Shown: in pieces, positions 1 to 8,608 of the stretch | Layout of the letters: the number at the start of each line of letters is the position of its first letter | Numbering within the stretch: position 1 is the first letter of the stretch | Assembly (NCBI RefSeq): GCF_001514065.1 | Contig: NZ_KQ948423.1 | Location: 953,717 to 1,017,716, forward strand | Length of the DNA stretch: 64,000 nucleotides | DNA from: Streptomyces antibioticus | GTDB taxonomy: Bacteria > Actinomycetota > Actinomycetes > Streptomycetales > Streptomycetaceae | Reading direction: 5' to 3' | The notes under the pieces: generated by a model | Told to the model about the DNA's origin: nothing | Databases searched by the model: none | Seen by the model: the letters and a program-made list of their open reading frames with translations, nothing else | Program-made: the position numbers and the translations under genes

Positions 1-29
1 CGAAGCCCAGTAGGGACATGCAGGGGCGC

Positions 30-434
30 TCACGCTGTCGGCATCAGCTCCGCCTTCCCGAACAACAGCGCGTACCCCTGCGGCAGTTGGGCGAGGATGC
101 GGTCCACCAGCTCGTCACCCGCCCAGCGCGGGAGCGCGCTCAGTACCGAGCTGACGTCCCAGCGGGCCGTCGCCGTCGTCGCGCCCTCGATACGGGCCGC
201 CACCGATTCCACGAACTCCGCCGCCGACAGGGGGCGGGTGGCCGGGATCTGGCCGGCGACGACGCGCGCGGCCTGCTCGGGCAGTGCCCGGGCGAGGGCC
301 ACGCGTTCGTCGCCGGTGACGTGGCCGCCGAGGGCGGACAGGACGACGCGGGTGACGCGTTCGGCCTCGGCGCGGGTCGGGTACTGGCCCGACTCCCGCA
401 CCGCGTCCACCAGTTCGGCCCAGCTTCTCTTCAA
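30..434 (-). CDS. DUF2267 domain protein
   Basis: This is a 134-residue soluble protein with no signal peptide or membrane segment. The sequence reads as two helical halves rich in Ala, Arg and Glu, with 'LGGHVTGDERVALARALPEQA' style helices, which fits the DUF2267 family (roughly 130 residues, function unknown). The longest frame begins with a TTG codon at 434, so the true start is uncertain. It lies 54 bp downstream of the small heat-shock gene on the same strand and may be co-transcribed with it. No function can be assigned beyond the family match. Confidence 0.7.
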   Translation of the reverse strand: MKRSWAELVDAVRESGQYPTRAEAERVTRVVLSALGGHVTGDERVALARALPEQAARVVAGQIPATRPLSAAEFVESVAARIEGATTATARWDVSSVLSALPRWAGDELVDRILAQLPQGYALLFGKAELMPTA

Positions 435-488
435 TTCCGAATCACCACCGAATCACCGTCGATCGCACGCGATCACTCGCTCAGTTGC

Positions 489-914
489 TCAGTTGCTCAG
501 CTGCTTGCGTCCGCCGTCGCCCCCGCTGATCTCGATGCGGCGCGGCTTGGCCTGTTCGGCCACGGGGATGCGCAGGGTCAGGACGCCGGCCTCGTACGAG
601 GCGTCGATCCGTTCCGTGTCGAGGGTGTCGCCGAGGAAGAGCTGGCGGGTGAAGGTGCCGGTGGGTCGTTCGGCGACGATGGGTTCCGCGCCCTCGGGGG
701 CGGGGGAACGGCGCTCGGCGCGGACGTTGAGGACGTTGCGTTCGACGTCCAGGTCGATCGTCTCGGGGTCGATGCCGGGGAGGTCGAAGTGGACGATGAA
801 GTCGTCCCCGGCGCGGTAGGCGTCCATCGGCATCGCGGCCGGACGCGTGGGCCCGAAGACCTGCTGCGCGAGTCGGTCGAATTCGCGGAAGGGGTCGGTA
901 CGCATGAGCATCAC
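489..914 (-). CDS. Small heat-shock protein, Hsp20/alpha-crystallin family
   Basis: The 141-residue protein carries an alpha-crystallin domain at about residues 30-130: '[20 protein letters not shown]' begins it, and '[14 protein letters not shown]' supplies the conserved GVL (A-x-x-x-G-V-L-like) motif near the end. Such proteins are ATP-independent cytosolic holdases that bind unfolding proteins. Two starts are possible, GTG at 914 and ATG at 911, both served by a GAGGAG site just upstream. A -35/-10 pair and an HspR-like inverted repeat lie directly upstream, which suggests heat-shock control. Length and motif content are typical of actinobacterial Hsp18/Hsp20. Confidence 0.92.
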   Translation of the reverse strand: MMLMRTDPFREFDRLAQQVFGPTRPAAMPMDAYRAGDDFIVHFDLPGIDPETIDLDVERNVLNVRAERRSPAPEGAEPIVAERPTGTFTRQLFLGDTLDTERIDASYEAGVLTLRIPVAEQAKPRRIEISGGDGGRKQLSN

Positions 915-962
915 GGGTCACTCCTCTCTTCGGGAACTGGGTGCGATGCCCTTACGGCTTCT

Positions 963-991
963 TATATAGCTCGCGAGAGGAAACTTGACAA
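963..991 (-). promoter_or_regulatory. Vegetative-type promoter of the hsp20 gene
   Basis: On the minus strand a TTGTCA -35 element (986-991) and a TATATA -10 element (963-968) are separated by exactly 17 bp. The -10 box is about 50 bp upstream of the hsp20 start. The -35 element sits inside the HspR-like inverted repeat, so repressor binding would block it. Confidence 0.75.
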
Positions 992-1004
992 CCCTCGACT
1001 CAGG
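984..1004. promoter_or_regulatory. HAIR-like operator (HspR-type inverted repeat)
   Basis: The sequence is CTTGACA-N7-ACTCAGG. The HspR-associated inverted repeat known from Streptomyces dnaK, clpB and lon is CTTGAGT-N7-ACTCAAG, so 11 of 14 arm bases match with exact spacing. It overlaps the -35 of the hsp20 promoter and lies 65 bp from the divergent small membrane gene at 1069. Confidence 0.6.
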
Positions 1005-1068
1005 TTCGGCCCCACTCGCGCTGCTGGAGTTAGCCTCAAGGTCTCTCACGAACCACCAGGAGGCAGGC

Positions 1069-1377
1069 ATGGCGAAGGCCAGGGTTCCCAGTGCGCTCGT
1101 CGCGGCGAGCGGGCTCGTCGGTGGGTACGGCGTCGCCCGCTGGACCAAGAAGCGGCCGCTCGGCGGGGCCGTGCTGGCCGTCGCCGGGGCCGCGGCCGCG
1201 ACGCAGTGGCGGCAGCAGGCCGGCGGCAAGGCGGCGGGCGCGTTGACGGCCGCGTATGTCGCCGCCTTCGCCGGGTCGCATCCGCTCGCCAAGAAGGTCG
1301 GCTCCTGGCCCGCCGTGTTCGGGGTGGCGGGGGCCGTCGCGCTCGCCTCCTGGGCCGTGGCCGACCGGCAGGGCTGA
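1069..1377 (+). CDS. Small Ala/Gly-rich membrane protein
   Basis: The start is fixed by an AGGAGG site 5 bp before ATG 1069, giving 102 residues. The protein is mostly hydrophobic, with three likely membrane or membrane-associated segments ('VPSALVAASGLVGGYGVA', 'GAVLAVAGAAAAT', 'WPAVFGVAGAVALASWAV') separated by basic stretches. I do not recognise a named family. It is divergent from hsp20 and shares its 150 bp upstream region, so it may be stress-linked; that is inference only. Confidence 0.6.
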   Translation: MAKARVPSALVAASGLVGGYGVARWTKKRPLGGAVLAVAGAAAATQWRQQAGGKAAGALTAAYVAAFAGSHPLAKKVGSWPAVFGVAGAVALASWAVADRQG

Positions 1378-1393
1378 GAAGGGTAAGGCAGAG

Positions 1394-2089
1394 GTGCGGC
1401 TCGGGGTCACCGAGCATCGGGTGCGGCTCGGCCCCCACGAATATCGGCTGCTGCGCGTCGGCGGACTACGGCGGGCGCTCTGCTACGACAACGACCACTG
1501 GCTGAGTCTGTGGGTGGACCGGGGTGCCGCCGCCGAGCTGGCGGCGGCCTGGCTGCTGGCGGCGCGGTCGCCGCGCTCGCTCGTCCATCTGCCGCTGCGG
1601 CGGCGCGATGAGCGGCCCCTGGGCGCCGCGCTTCCCGAGCCGCACCGCGCCCGCGATCTGCTTCTGCTGCACCACTCCCTCCAGTTCCCGGCGTCCCGGT
1701 GGAAGGAGGTCCGGGCGAGGGCGGGCAGGGCGGGCAACGCGGGGCGTCAGCACACCGTCGAGTTCCGGCGCGCCGACTTCGCCCTCCCTCGCACACTCCC
1801 CCACGACCTCTCCCACGCCCTCCCCCACAACCGGCGCCTGCCCGACCCCCACCACGCCGGGTTCCGTGACCGGCTCCGCCTCAGCACCGCCGCCGACACC
1901 CTCGTACTGAGCGGCAGCGCCCTGCCCTTCGCGGGCGCCGCCGCGGACTTCTTCGACCTTGCCGACACCGGGCCCCACCAGGACGGTCACGTGTGTGCCG
2001 AACTGCATCCGGGGTCAGGGCTGTTGGAGCGTTCGATGCCGCTGATGCATGTCGAGTACTGCGCGGAGTGGGAGCCCTGGCCGATCTGA
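1394..2089 (+). CDS. Hypothetical protein
   Basis: From GTG 1394 this gives 231 residues; a purine-rich GAAGGGTAAGGCAGAG precedes the codon. It is soluble, rich in Arg, Leu and His, with no recognisable catalytic motif. Pro/His-rich stretches in the middle ('LPHDLSHALPHNRRLPDPHH') look like a linker. The strong third-position GC supports coding. It follows the small membrane gene by 16 bp on the same strand and is probably in one transcript with it. Function unknown. Confidence 0.55.
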   Translation: MRLGVTEHRVRLGPHEYRLLRVGGLRRALCYDNDHWLSLWVDRGAAAELAAAWLLAARSPRSLVHLPLRRRDERPLGAALPEPHRARDLLLLHHSLQFPASRWKEVRARAGRAGNAGRQHTVEFRRADFALPRTLPHDLSHALPHNRRLPDPHHAGFRDRLRLSTAADTLVLSGSALPFAGAAADFFDLADTGPHQDGHVCAELHPGSGLLERSMPLMHVEYCAEWEPWPI

Positions 2090-2198
2090 GCGGGGCGGCG
2101 CGGGGCTGCTGAGCAGGCGACCCGGCGTCGGGGTGGGCCGGGGGTGGGTCGCGCGGCCCGGCGCTAGCGGGGTGCCGCCTGCGCCCACCCGTGCCGCC

Positions 2199-3692
2199 CT
2201 AGGCGGCACGAATGCCCGCAGCCTTCGTCGACGTAGGCCCCGCCGCCGTGAGCGGCCGAGCCACGTCCTCCAGCGACCTCCGCTCCGCCCGCACCGCCAG
2301 CGCCGCCGCCACCAGCCCCGCCAGGCACATCAGCGTCGCGCCGATCTGGAAGGCCAGCACCGTGTCGGCGACCTTGCCCGTTCCGGTCAGGTCGGCGAAC
2401 AGAAGCGGGCCGCTGATGCCGCCCGCCGCCGTGCCCAGGGCGTAGAAGAACGCGATCGACATCGCCCGGGTCTCCATCGGGAAGATCTCCGAGACCGTCA
2501 GATAGGCGCTGGACGCGCCCGCCGACGCGAAGAACAGCACCGCGCACCAACACGCTGTCAGCGTCCCGGCGTTCAGTGAACCCTGGTCGAAGAGCCACGC
2601 CGTGCCGAAGAGCAGCAGACCCGACAACAAGTACGTCGACGAGATCATCACCCGGCGTCCGACGGTGTCGAACAGCTTGCCCAGCAGCAGCGGGCCCATG
2701 AAGTTGCCGATCGCGATGACCGCGAAGTAGTAGCCGGTGCTGCCGGTCGGGACGTCGTAGAACTTGGTCAGGATCGCGCCGAAGCCGAAGGTGATCGCGT
2801 TGTACAGGAACGCCTGGCCGATGAAGAGTGAGAATCCCAGGACCGCGCGCCTGCGGTAGTCCGAGAACACCGTCCTGGCGATCTCCATGAAGCTCACGCT
2901 GCGCCGCTGGTGGATCGTGAGCTCGCCCTCCGGCTCGGCCAGCCGCTCGCCCTTCTCGGCCGCCACCCGCTCCTCGATCGACGTGACGATCCGTTCCGCC
3001 TCCTCGTCCCTGCCGTGGATCAGCAGCCACCGTGGGCTCTCCGGGACGTGGCGTCGTACGAGGAGGATCACCAGGGCCAGAACGGCGCCCAGCGCGAACG
3101 TGAGCCGCCAGCCCACGTCCTTCGCGACCACCGACGTGTCGAGGGCGACGATCGACAGCAGGGACCCCGCCACCGCTCCCAGCCAGAAGCTGCCGTTGAT
3201 CATCAGGTCCACCCGGCCCCGGTACTGGGCCGGGATCAGCTCGTCGATCGCCGAGTTGATCGCCGCGTACTCGCCGCCGATGCCGAAGCCGGTCAGGAAG
3301 CGGAAGGCGAAGAACCACCAGGTGGAGAAGGAGACGGCGGTCAGGGCGGTGGCCGCGAGGTAGACCGCGAGCGTGATCATGAAGAGTTTTTTACGGCCCC
3401 ATTTGTCCGTCAGGCGGCCCCAGAAGAGGGCTCCCGAGCAGGCGCCCAGCACGTAGAGCGCCGCCGCCAGGCCCGTCACCTGGCCGGAGGTGATCGGCAG
3501 GCCACTGCCCGGTTCGGACAGGCGGCCCGCGATGTTGCCGACGACCGTCACCTCCAGGCCGTCGAGGATCCATACGGTGCCGAGTCCGATGACGATCGTC
3601 CAGTGCCAGCGGGACCAGGGGAGGCGGTCCAGGCGGGCGGGGATGTTCGTCGTGACGGTGCGGCCGGTCGCGGCCTGGTCTGTGGTGGTCAT
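2199..3692 (-). CDS. MFS transporter, sugar/metabolite porter type
   Basis: A 497-residue protein with 12 predicted membrane helices. The loop 2-3 signature 'GRLTDKWGRKK' and the 'PESPRWL' motif after helix 6 are those of the sugar porter / metabolite:H+ symporter branch of the major facilitator superfamily. Basic N- and C-termini face the cytoplasm. A GGAGGGAGCC site stands before ATG 3692. No catabolic genes adjoin it, so the substrate cannot be inferred from context. The C-terminal 35 residues are hydrophilic. Confidence 0.88.
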   Translation of the reverse strand: MTTTDQAATGRTVTTNIPARLDRLPWSRWHWTIVIGLGTVWILDGLEVTVVGNIAGRLSEPGSGLPITSGQVTGLAAALYVLGACSGALFWGRLTDKWGRKKLFMITLAVYLAATALTAVSFSTWWFFAFRFLTGFGIGGEYAAINSAIDELIPAQYRGRVDLMINGSFWLGAVAGSLLSIVALDTSVVAKDVGWRLTFALGAVLALVILLVRRHVPESPRWLLIHGRDEEAERIVTSIEERVAAEKGERLAEPEGELTIHQRRSVSFMEIARTVFSDYRRRAVLGFSLFIGQAFLYNAITFGFGAILTKFYDVPTGSTGYYFAVIAIGNFMGPLLLGKLFDTVGRRVMISSTYLLSGLLLFGTAWLFDQGSLNAGTLTACWCAVLFFASAGASSAYLTVSEIFPMETRAMSIAFFYALGTAAGGISGPLLFADLTGTGKVADTVLAFQIGATLMCLAGLVAAALAVRAERRSLEDVARPLTAAGPTSTKAAGIRAA

Positions 3693-3746
3693 GGGCTCCC
3701 TCCTCGTCGAGCGAGACCCAGCGACGGGTTCCCCCGCGAGGACGGG

Positions 3747-5117
3747 TTACGCCCCCAGCAGCCGCGACACCGTGTAGATCAGCAACCCCACCAGCGACCC
3801 CACGACCGTGCCGTTGATCCGGATGAACTGAAGGTCGCGGCCGATGTTCGCCTCGATCTTCTTCGTGGTGTGCTCGGCGTCCCAGCCGGCGACCGTGTCG
3901 GTGATCAGGGACGTGATCTCGTGCCGGTAGGTGGTGACGACGTACACCGCCGCGCCCTCGACCCAGCCGTCGACCTTCGCCTGGAGCCGCGGCTCGACCG
4001 ACATCCGGGCCCCGAGCGACAGCAGTGACGCCCGCACGCGCAGCCGCAGCTCGCTGCGCTCGTCCTCGGCGGCCGACACGATCATGGAGCGTACGGCGGT
4101 CCAGGCGGACGCGATGAGGTCCTGGACCTCGCCCCGGCCGAGCACCTCGCCCTTGAGCCGCTCCACCCGCGCGCGGGTGTCCGTGTCGGACTGGAGGTCG
4201 GCGGCGAAGTCCGTCAGGAAGCGGTCCAGGGCACCGCGCGCCGGATGCGAGGGCATGTCCCGCATCTCCGTCACGAAGCGCAGCAGCTCCTTGTAGACCC
4301 GTTCGCCGACCTTCTTGTCCACGAACCGCGGGGTCCAGCCGGGTGCTCCGCCCTGTACGGCGTCCATGACCTGTTCGTCGTGGAGGACCAGCCAGTCGTG
4401 CGCCCTGGCCACCACCAGGTCCACGACCCTGCGGTGGCCGCCGTCCGCGACGACCTTCTCCAGCATCTTGCCGATGCCCGGCGCGATCTCCTGGGCGTCG
4501 GCCCGCCGGGTGATCGCCTCACCGACGACCGCCTGGACGTCGGAGTCCCGAAGGACCGTCAGGGCGCCGCGCAGCGCGGCGGACAGCTCCGCCGTGACCC
4601 GGTCGGCGTGCTCGGGTTCGGCGAGCCAGGCGCCGAGTCGGCTGCCGATGCCGACGGCGCGCAGACGCCCGCGTACGACGTCCTCGGAGAGGAAGTTCTC
4701 GCCGACGAACTCGCCCAGCGACACGCCGAGCTGGTCCTTCTTGGTGGGGATGATCGCGGTGTGCGGGATCGGCAGGCCGAGCGGGTGCCGGAACAGGGCC
4801 GTCACCGCGAACCAGTCCGCCATCGCGCCGACCATGCCCGCCTCCGCCGCGGCGGCGACATAGCCCGCCCAGGCGCCGGCGCCCTCGTGGGAGGCCCACT
4901 TGGCGAGGACGTACACGAGCGCGACGAACAGCAGCAGCCCGGTCGCGGTGAGCTTCATCCGGCGTACTCCGCGCTGCTTCTCCTCGTCGGCCGCGCTGAA
5001 CGTGCCCATCGAGCGGTGACCGGCGGACGCGCCCGTCGCGCGGTTACCGACGGTGGCCGCGCGGGCATGCTGCTTCACGTCAGCGGCATCCGTTTCATCC
5101 GGATTAGCGCGTTCCAT
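3747..5117 (-). CDS. DUF445 family membrane protein
   Basis: The 456-residue protein has an N-terminal hydrophilic stretch of about 55 residues, a membrane segment ('ATGLLLFVALVYVLAKW'), then the family signature 'GMVGAMADWFAVTALFRHPLGLPIPHTAIIP', a long amphipathic helical region, and a C-terminal membrane segment ('GTVVGSLVGLLIYTVSRLLG'). This is the DUF445 (YjiN-like) layout, function unknown. I chose ATG 5117; a later ATG just before 'KLTATGLLLF' would give a shorter form. It is divergent from the esterase gene. Confidence 0.85.
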   Translation of the reverse strand: MERANPDETDAADVKQHARAATVGNRATGASAGHRSMGTFSAADEEKQRGVRRMKLTATGLLLFVALVYVLAKWASHEGAGAWAGYVAAAAEAGMVGAMADWFAVTALFRHPLGLPIPHTAIIPTKKDQLGVSLGEFVGENFLSEDVVRGRLRAVGIGSRLGAWLAEPEHADRVTAELSAALRGALTVLRDSDVQAVVGEAITRRADAQEIAPGIGKMLEKVVADGGHRRVVDLVVARAHDWLVLHDEQVMDAVQGGAPGWTPRFVDKKVGERVYKELLRFVTEMRDMPSHPARGALDRFLTDFAADLQSDTDTRARVERLKGEVLGRGEVQDLIASAWTAVRSMIVSAAEDERSELRLRVRASLLSLGARMSVEPRLQAKVDGWVEGAAVYVVTTYRHEITSLITDTVAGWDAEHTTKKIEANIGRDLQFIRINGTVVGSLVGLLIYTVSRLLGA

Positions 5118-5175
5118 CACGTCCCATCCACTCCGCCCGTTGTGATCCCCTGCACACATTGTCCCTTCCTGACCG

Positions 5176-5200
5176 ACTCCTGGAACGGAACAGGAGTTCC
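5176..5200. other. Hairpin between DUF445 and esterase genes
   Basis: An ACTCCTG / CAGGAGT inverted repeat (7 bp arms, 8 nt loop) overlaps a second one, GGAAC-agga-GTTCC. It lies in the 229 bp divergent spacer. Operator or chance structure; no clear -10/-35 pair could be assigned next to it. Confidence 0.3.
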
Positions 5201-5346
5201 CGGCGTCTGTCGGATGGGGGAGCTCAGTTTCGAACTCCGGTGGCCCAATGGGGGGTCCAGTACCGTCACCCCTCACCGCATGACGCATCATGAGGTGATC
5301 ACATCGGAGCCTCGGGCTCCCATCCGTCCGAGGAGACCCGCACCGC

Positions 5347-6684
5347 ATGACCAGAAGACGTGGTTATGCCCTGCTTTCGGCGATCATCGCCCTGATCGTG
5401 GCCCTGTCCGGCGCCATCTACGTCGGTGTCGCCGCCGACGACGGCAACGCCACGAGCCCCAGGCAGCGGGCCGCAGGAGCCCCCGCCCCGCGCAACGCCG
5501 CCCCGGCCTCCACCGGCACCTGGGTCGGCGCCTGGTCCGCCTCCCCGGCCGGAGCCGAGCCCGGCACCGAGACGGAGGGCCTGGCGGGCCGCTCGGTCCG
5601 CAACGTGGTGCACGCGTCGGTCGGCGGTACGAGTGCCCGTATCACGCTGTCCAATCTCTACGGCCAGTCACCGCTGACCGTCACCCACGCCTCGATCGCC
5701 CTCGCGGCGGCCGACGACTCCGCCGCCGCCGCGGTCGGCACCATGCGGCGGCTCACCTTCGGCGGCAACACCTCCGTCGTCGTCCCGGCGGGCGGCCAGG
5801 TGATGAGCGACGCGGTCGGCATCACCGTCGCGCACGACAGCGACGTCCTGGTCACCACGTACTCGCCCGTCCCGTCCGGGCCGGTCACCTACCACCCGCA
5901 CGCCCGGCAGATCTCGTACGTCGCCGAGGGCGACCTCACCGAGGACACCACCGGCACGGGGTACGCGGAGCAGACGCCGTACTGGCGCTACCTCACCGCG
6001 CTGGACGTGCTGAGCAACGAGTCCGACGGCACCGTCGTCGTCCTCGGCGACTCCCTCACCGACGGCATCACCTCCACCGAGGGCGCCAACCACCGCTGGA
6101 CGGACGTCCTTTCGGAGCGGCTGCGCACCGCGATCGAGGCCGGCCGCGACCTGCCCCGCTACAGCGTCGTCAACCAGGGCATCAGCGGCAACCAGGTCCT
6201 CGCCAACGGCCTCGGCCGCCCCGCCGACAACCAGAGCGGGCTCGGACGCTTCGGCCGGGACGTGCTCTCCCGTACGAACGTCAAGGTCGTCGTCATCGAC
6301 CTCGGCATCAACGACATCCTGCGCAACCCGAGGCTCGCCGACCCGGAGAAGGTCCTGGGCGGGCTGCGCACCCTGGTCCGGCAGGCCCACGCCCGCGGGA
6401 TCAAGGTCGTCGGGGCCACACTGATGCCCTTCCAGGGCCACCGCGGGTACACGGACGCCCGGGAGGGCGTGCGGCAGCAGATCAACGCCGCGATCCGGGA
6501 CGGCAAGGTGTACGACGCCGTCGTGGACTTCGACGAGGCGCTGCGCGACCCGTACAACCCGCGCCGGCTGCGCTCCGACTACGACTCCGGGGACCATCTC
6601 CACCCGAGCGACAAGGGATACGCACGGATGGCGGAGGTCTTCGACCTGGAGGACCTGAAGGGGGCGGCTCCGGCGGAGCTCTAG
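5347..6684 (+). CDS. Secreted or anchored SGNH/GDSL hydrolase
   Basis: A 445-residue protein with a basic N-terminus and a hydrophobic segment at residues 8-30, a signal peptide or anchor. SGNH blocks are plain: block I 'GDSLTDG' with nucleophile Ser236, block II 'NQGISGN', block III 'GIND', and block V 'DHLHPSDKGY' with the catalytic Asp-His pair. The first 200 residues after the signal form a beta-rich domain common in Streptomyces lipase-like GDSL esterases. It should hydrolyse ester bonds outside the cell; substrate unknown. The start is ATG 5347. It converges on the DUF1707 gene with 14 bp between them. Confidence 0.9.
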   Translation: MTRRRGYALLSAIIALIVALSGAIYVGVAADDGNATSPRQRAAGAPAPRNAAPASTGTWVGAWSASPAGAEPGTETEGLAGRSVRNVVHASVGGTSARITLSNLYGQSPLTVTHASIALAAADDSAAAAVGTMRRLTFGGNTSVVVPAGGQVMSDAVGITVAHDSDVLVTTYSPVPSGPVTYHPHARQISYVAEGDLTEDTTGTGYAEQTPYWRYLTALDVLSNESDGTVVVLGDSLTDGITSTEGANHRWTDVLSERLRTAIEAGRDLPRYSVVNQGISGNQVLANGLGRPADNQSGLGRFGRDVLSRTNVKVVVIDLGINDILRNPRLADPEKVLGGLRTLVRQAHARGIKVVGATLMPFQGHRGYTDAREGVRQQINAAIRDGKVYDAVVDFDEALRDPYNPRRLRSDYDSGDHLHPSDKGYARMAEVFDLEDLKGAAPAEL

Positions 6685-6698
6685 GCCCCGGTGGAGCT

Positions 6699-7571
6699 CT
6701 AGTCGTCGTACCGGTCGCGGCGGTCCCGCCGGTCGCGCCGGTCGCGGTGGCGGTCACGGTGGCGGTCGCTGCGGCCCCGCATCAGGTCACGGTGCCCGTC
6801 CGTGAGGCGGCGGTGCGCGTCCTGGACGTCCTCGCGGAAGGATTCGTGCAGCTCGCGCATCGATTCCCTGCGGTCCAGCTTCTGCCGGCGCCGCTCCTCC
6901 TTCAGCGCCCGCCGCTCCTCCCGGGTCAGCTTCCGCTCGACACCGACCCCGCCCCAGAAGGCGAACCCGGTCACGATCACACGCGGGCCGCCCGGATCGC
7001 CCGGCACGCCCTCCTCGCGATGGTCGAAGCCGCCCATGATGCCGATCCCGCGGACGACGACCTCGACACCGGGCGGCACGATCACGTTCACGCCGCCCAT
7101 GATGGCCACGCAGTTGATCTCGACCTCGCGGTCCGCGAAGTTCGCCTCGCGCAGGTCGATCTCGCCGCCGCCCCAGAAGGCGAAGCAGTTGAAGCGCTTG
7201 GGCGCGGTCCAGCGGCCCCGGCGCTGGAACCCGGACAGGATCGCCACCGCCCAGGTCGACGAGCCCTCGCCGCCCGTGATCCGCGAGGCCCAACTCCCGT
7301 CCGCGATCGGCTGCTTGGTCATGTTCACCGTCGGGACGGCACCGGGGGCGGTCGGCAGGTCGCGGGTGATCGGCGTCAGCTCGCCGTACGTCCGTGCCTT
7401 GTACGTCGCCTCCAGCCGTTCCTCGAACTCCTCCATGTCCAGGCGCCCTTCGGCGAGGGCGTCCCGCAGGATCTCGGCGACGCGCTCGCGGTCGGCGTCG
7501 GCGGCACGGAGTTCCGGGGCAGAGGGCCTGGGGGGCGTGGGCGTCCCCTCGGAAGGCGCGGCGTCCGTCAT
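6699..7571 (-). CDS. DUF1707 plus cell-wall-stress-response-like domain protein
   Basis: A 290-residue protein. Residues 18-72 ('LRAADADRERVAEILRDALAEGRLDMEEFEERLEATYKARTYGEL') are a DUF1707 SHOCT-like domain. The middle, with repeating 'NCFAFWGGGEIDL', 'NCVAIMGGVNVIVPPGVEV', 'GFAFWGGVGV', is a beta-solenoid-like domain related to the C-terminus of LiaF/YvqF-type proteins (DUF2154). The last 50 residues are a run of Arg/Asp/His ('DRHRDRHRDRRDRRDRRDR'). No membrane segment is visible. Function unknown; a role near the membrane in envelope stress is inference from the domain. Confidence 0.8.
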   Translation of the reverse strand: MTDAAPSEGTPTPPRPSAPELRAADADRERVAEILRDALAEGRLDMEEFEERLEATYKARTYGELTPITRDLPTAPGAVPTVNMTKQPIADGSWASRITGGEGSSTWAVAILSGFQRRGRWTAPKRFNCFAFWGGGEIDLREANFADREVEINCVAIMGGVNVIVPPGVEVVVRGIGIMGGFDHREEGVPGDPGGPRVIVTGFAFWGGVGVERKLTREERRALKEERRRQKLDRRESMRELHESFREDVQDAHRRLTDGHRDLMRGRSDRHRDRHRDRRDRRDRRDRYDD

Positions 7572-7603
7572 GTCCTCAGCCTACGAGTTCCGGGGGCCGG
7601 GCA

Positions 7604-8602
7604 CTACGCGGTGGCCTTCTCTGCGTACATCTTCGCGATGACCGCCTCGATGTCCGGCTCCCGCACCGACAGGTCCACCAGCGGATACTCCGCCGCGATC
7701 CGCGCCACCAGCGGCGCCGCCGAGGTCCCCGCCGGGAACGCCAGCCACTGCCGCGGCCCCTCCACCTTCACCACCCGCGCCTCCGGGACCTCGATCGGCG
7801 GCAGCTCCCGCTCCAGGTCCACCACCAGCGTCCGCTCGCTCTCGCCCGCCTCGTGCAGCCCGGCGAGCGGGCCGTCGTACATCAGCCGGCCGTGATCGAT
7901 GACCATCACGCGGGAGCAGAGCTGCTCGATGTCCTGGAGGTCGTGGGTGGTGAGCAGGACCGTGGTGCCGCGCTCGGCGTTGACCTCGCGCAGGAACTCC
8001 CGTACCCGGGACTTGGAGATGACGTCGAGCCCGATGGTCGGCTCGTCGAGGTAGAGGACGTCCGGGTCGTGCAGCAGGGCGGCCGCGATGTCGCCGCGCA
8101 TCCGCTGGCCGAGGGAGAGCTGGCGCACGGGGACGTCCAACAGGTCGGCCAGGTCGAGGAGTTCGACGAGACGGTCGAGGTTCTCGCGGTAGCGGGCGTC
8201 GGGGATGCGGTACATGCGGTGCATCAGCTTGTACGAGTCGATCAGCGGGAGGTCCCACCACAGGGTGGTGCGCTGCCCGAAGACCACGCCGATGCGATGG
8301 GCGAGGCGCCGGCGCTCCCGGGACGGGTCGATGCCGGCCACGCGCAGGCTGCCGCCGCTCGGGGCGAGGATGCCGGTCAGCATCTTGATGGTGGTGGACT
8401 TGCCGGCGCCGTTCGGGCCGATGTAGCCGACCATCTCGCCGCGCGCCACCCGGAAGGAGAGCGAGTCGACGGCTCGTACCTCCCTGCGTTCCCGTTTCAT
8501 GAAGCCGGTCTTCTTGCGCACCTCGAAGACCTTCTCGACCCGGTCGAGTTCGATGAACCCTTCGCCCCTGCCCTCGAACCCGTCACCCATGTCCTCAGCC
8601 AT
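7604..8602 (-). CDS. ABC transporter ATP-binding protein (ABC-2 type)
   Basis: A 332-residue ATPase with Walker A 'GPNGAGKST', Q-loop region 'VVFGQ', signature 'LSLGQRM', Walker B 'VLYLDEPT' and H-loop 'LLTTHD'. An extra C-terminal region of about 80 residues follows the ATPase domain, as in NatA-like exporters. It is the last gene of a three-gene operon with the two permeases upstream (6 bp gap). The complex should drive export across the membrane; substrate unknown. Confidence 0.92.
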   Translation of the reverse strand: MAEDMGDGFEGRGEGFIELDRVEKVFEVRKKTGFMKRERREVRAVDSLSFRVARGEMVGYIGPNGAGKSTTIKMLTGILAPSGGSLRVAGIDPSRERRRLAHRIGVVFGQRTTLWWDLPLIDSYKLMHRMYRIPDARYRENLDRLVELLDLADLLDVPVRQLSLGQRMRGDIAAALLHDPDVLYLDEPTIGLDVISKSRVREFLREVNAERGTTVLLTTHDLQDIEQLCSRVMVIDHGRLMYDGPLAGLHEAGESERTLVVDLERELPPIEVPEARVVKVEGPRQWLAFPAGTSAAPLVARIAAEYPLVDLSVREPDIEAVIAKMYAEKATA

Positions 8603-8608
8603 CCGCCC

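Noticed and set aside
477-505. Short tandem CTCAGTTG repeats at the end of hsp20
   Set aside because: Only three 8-bp units, part of the coding end and stop of hsp20; probably chance or slippage.
5187-5210. ECF-sigma-type promoter (GGAAC ... GTC) before the esterase gene
   Set aside because: The spacing to a CGTC or GTC element fits no known Streptomyces ECF consensus well, and GGAAC here is part of a hairpin.
4245-7895. Very long plus-strand open frame across several genes
   Set aside because: It is the high-GC antisense or out-of-phase shadow of the DUF445, esterase and DUF1707 genes; its product is Arg/Pro/His-rich with no domain, and the real genes show clear motifs.
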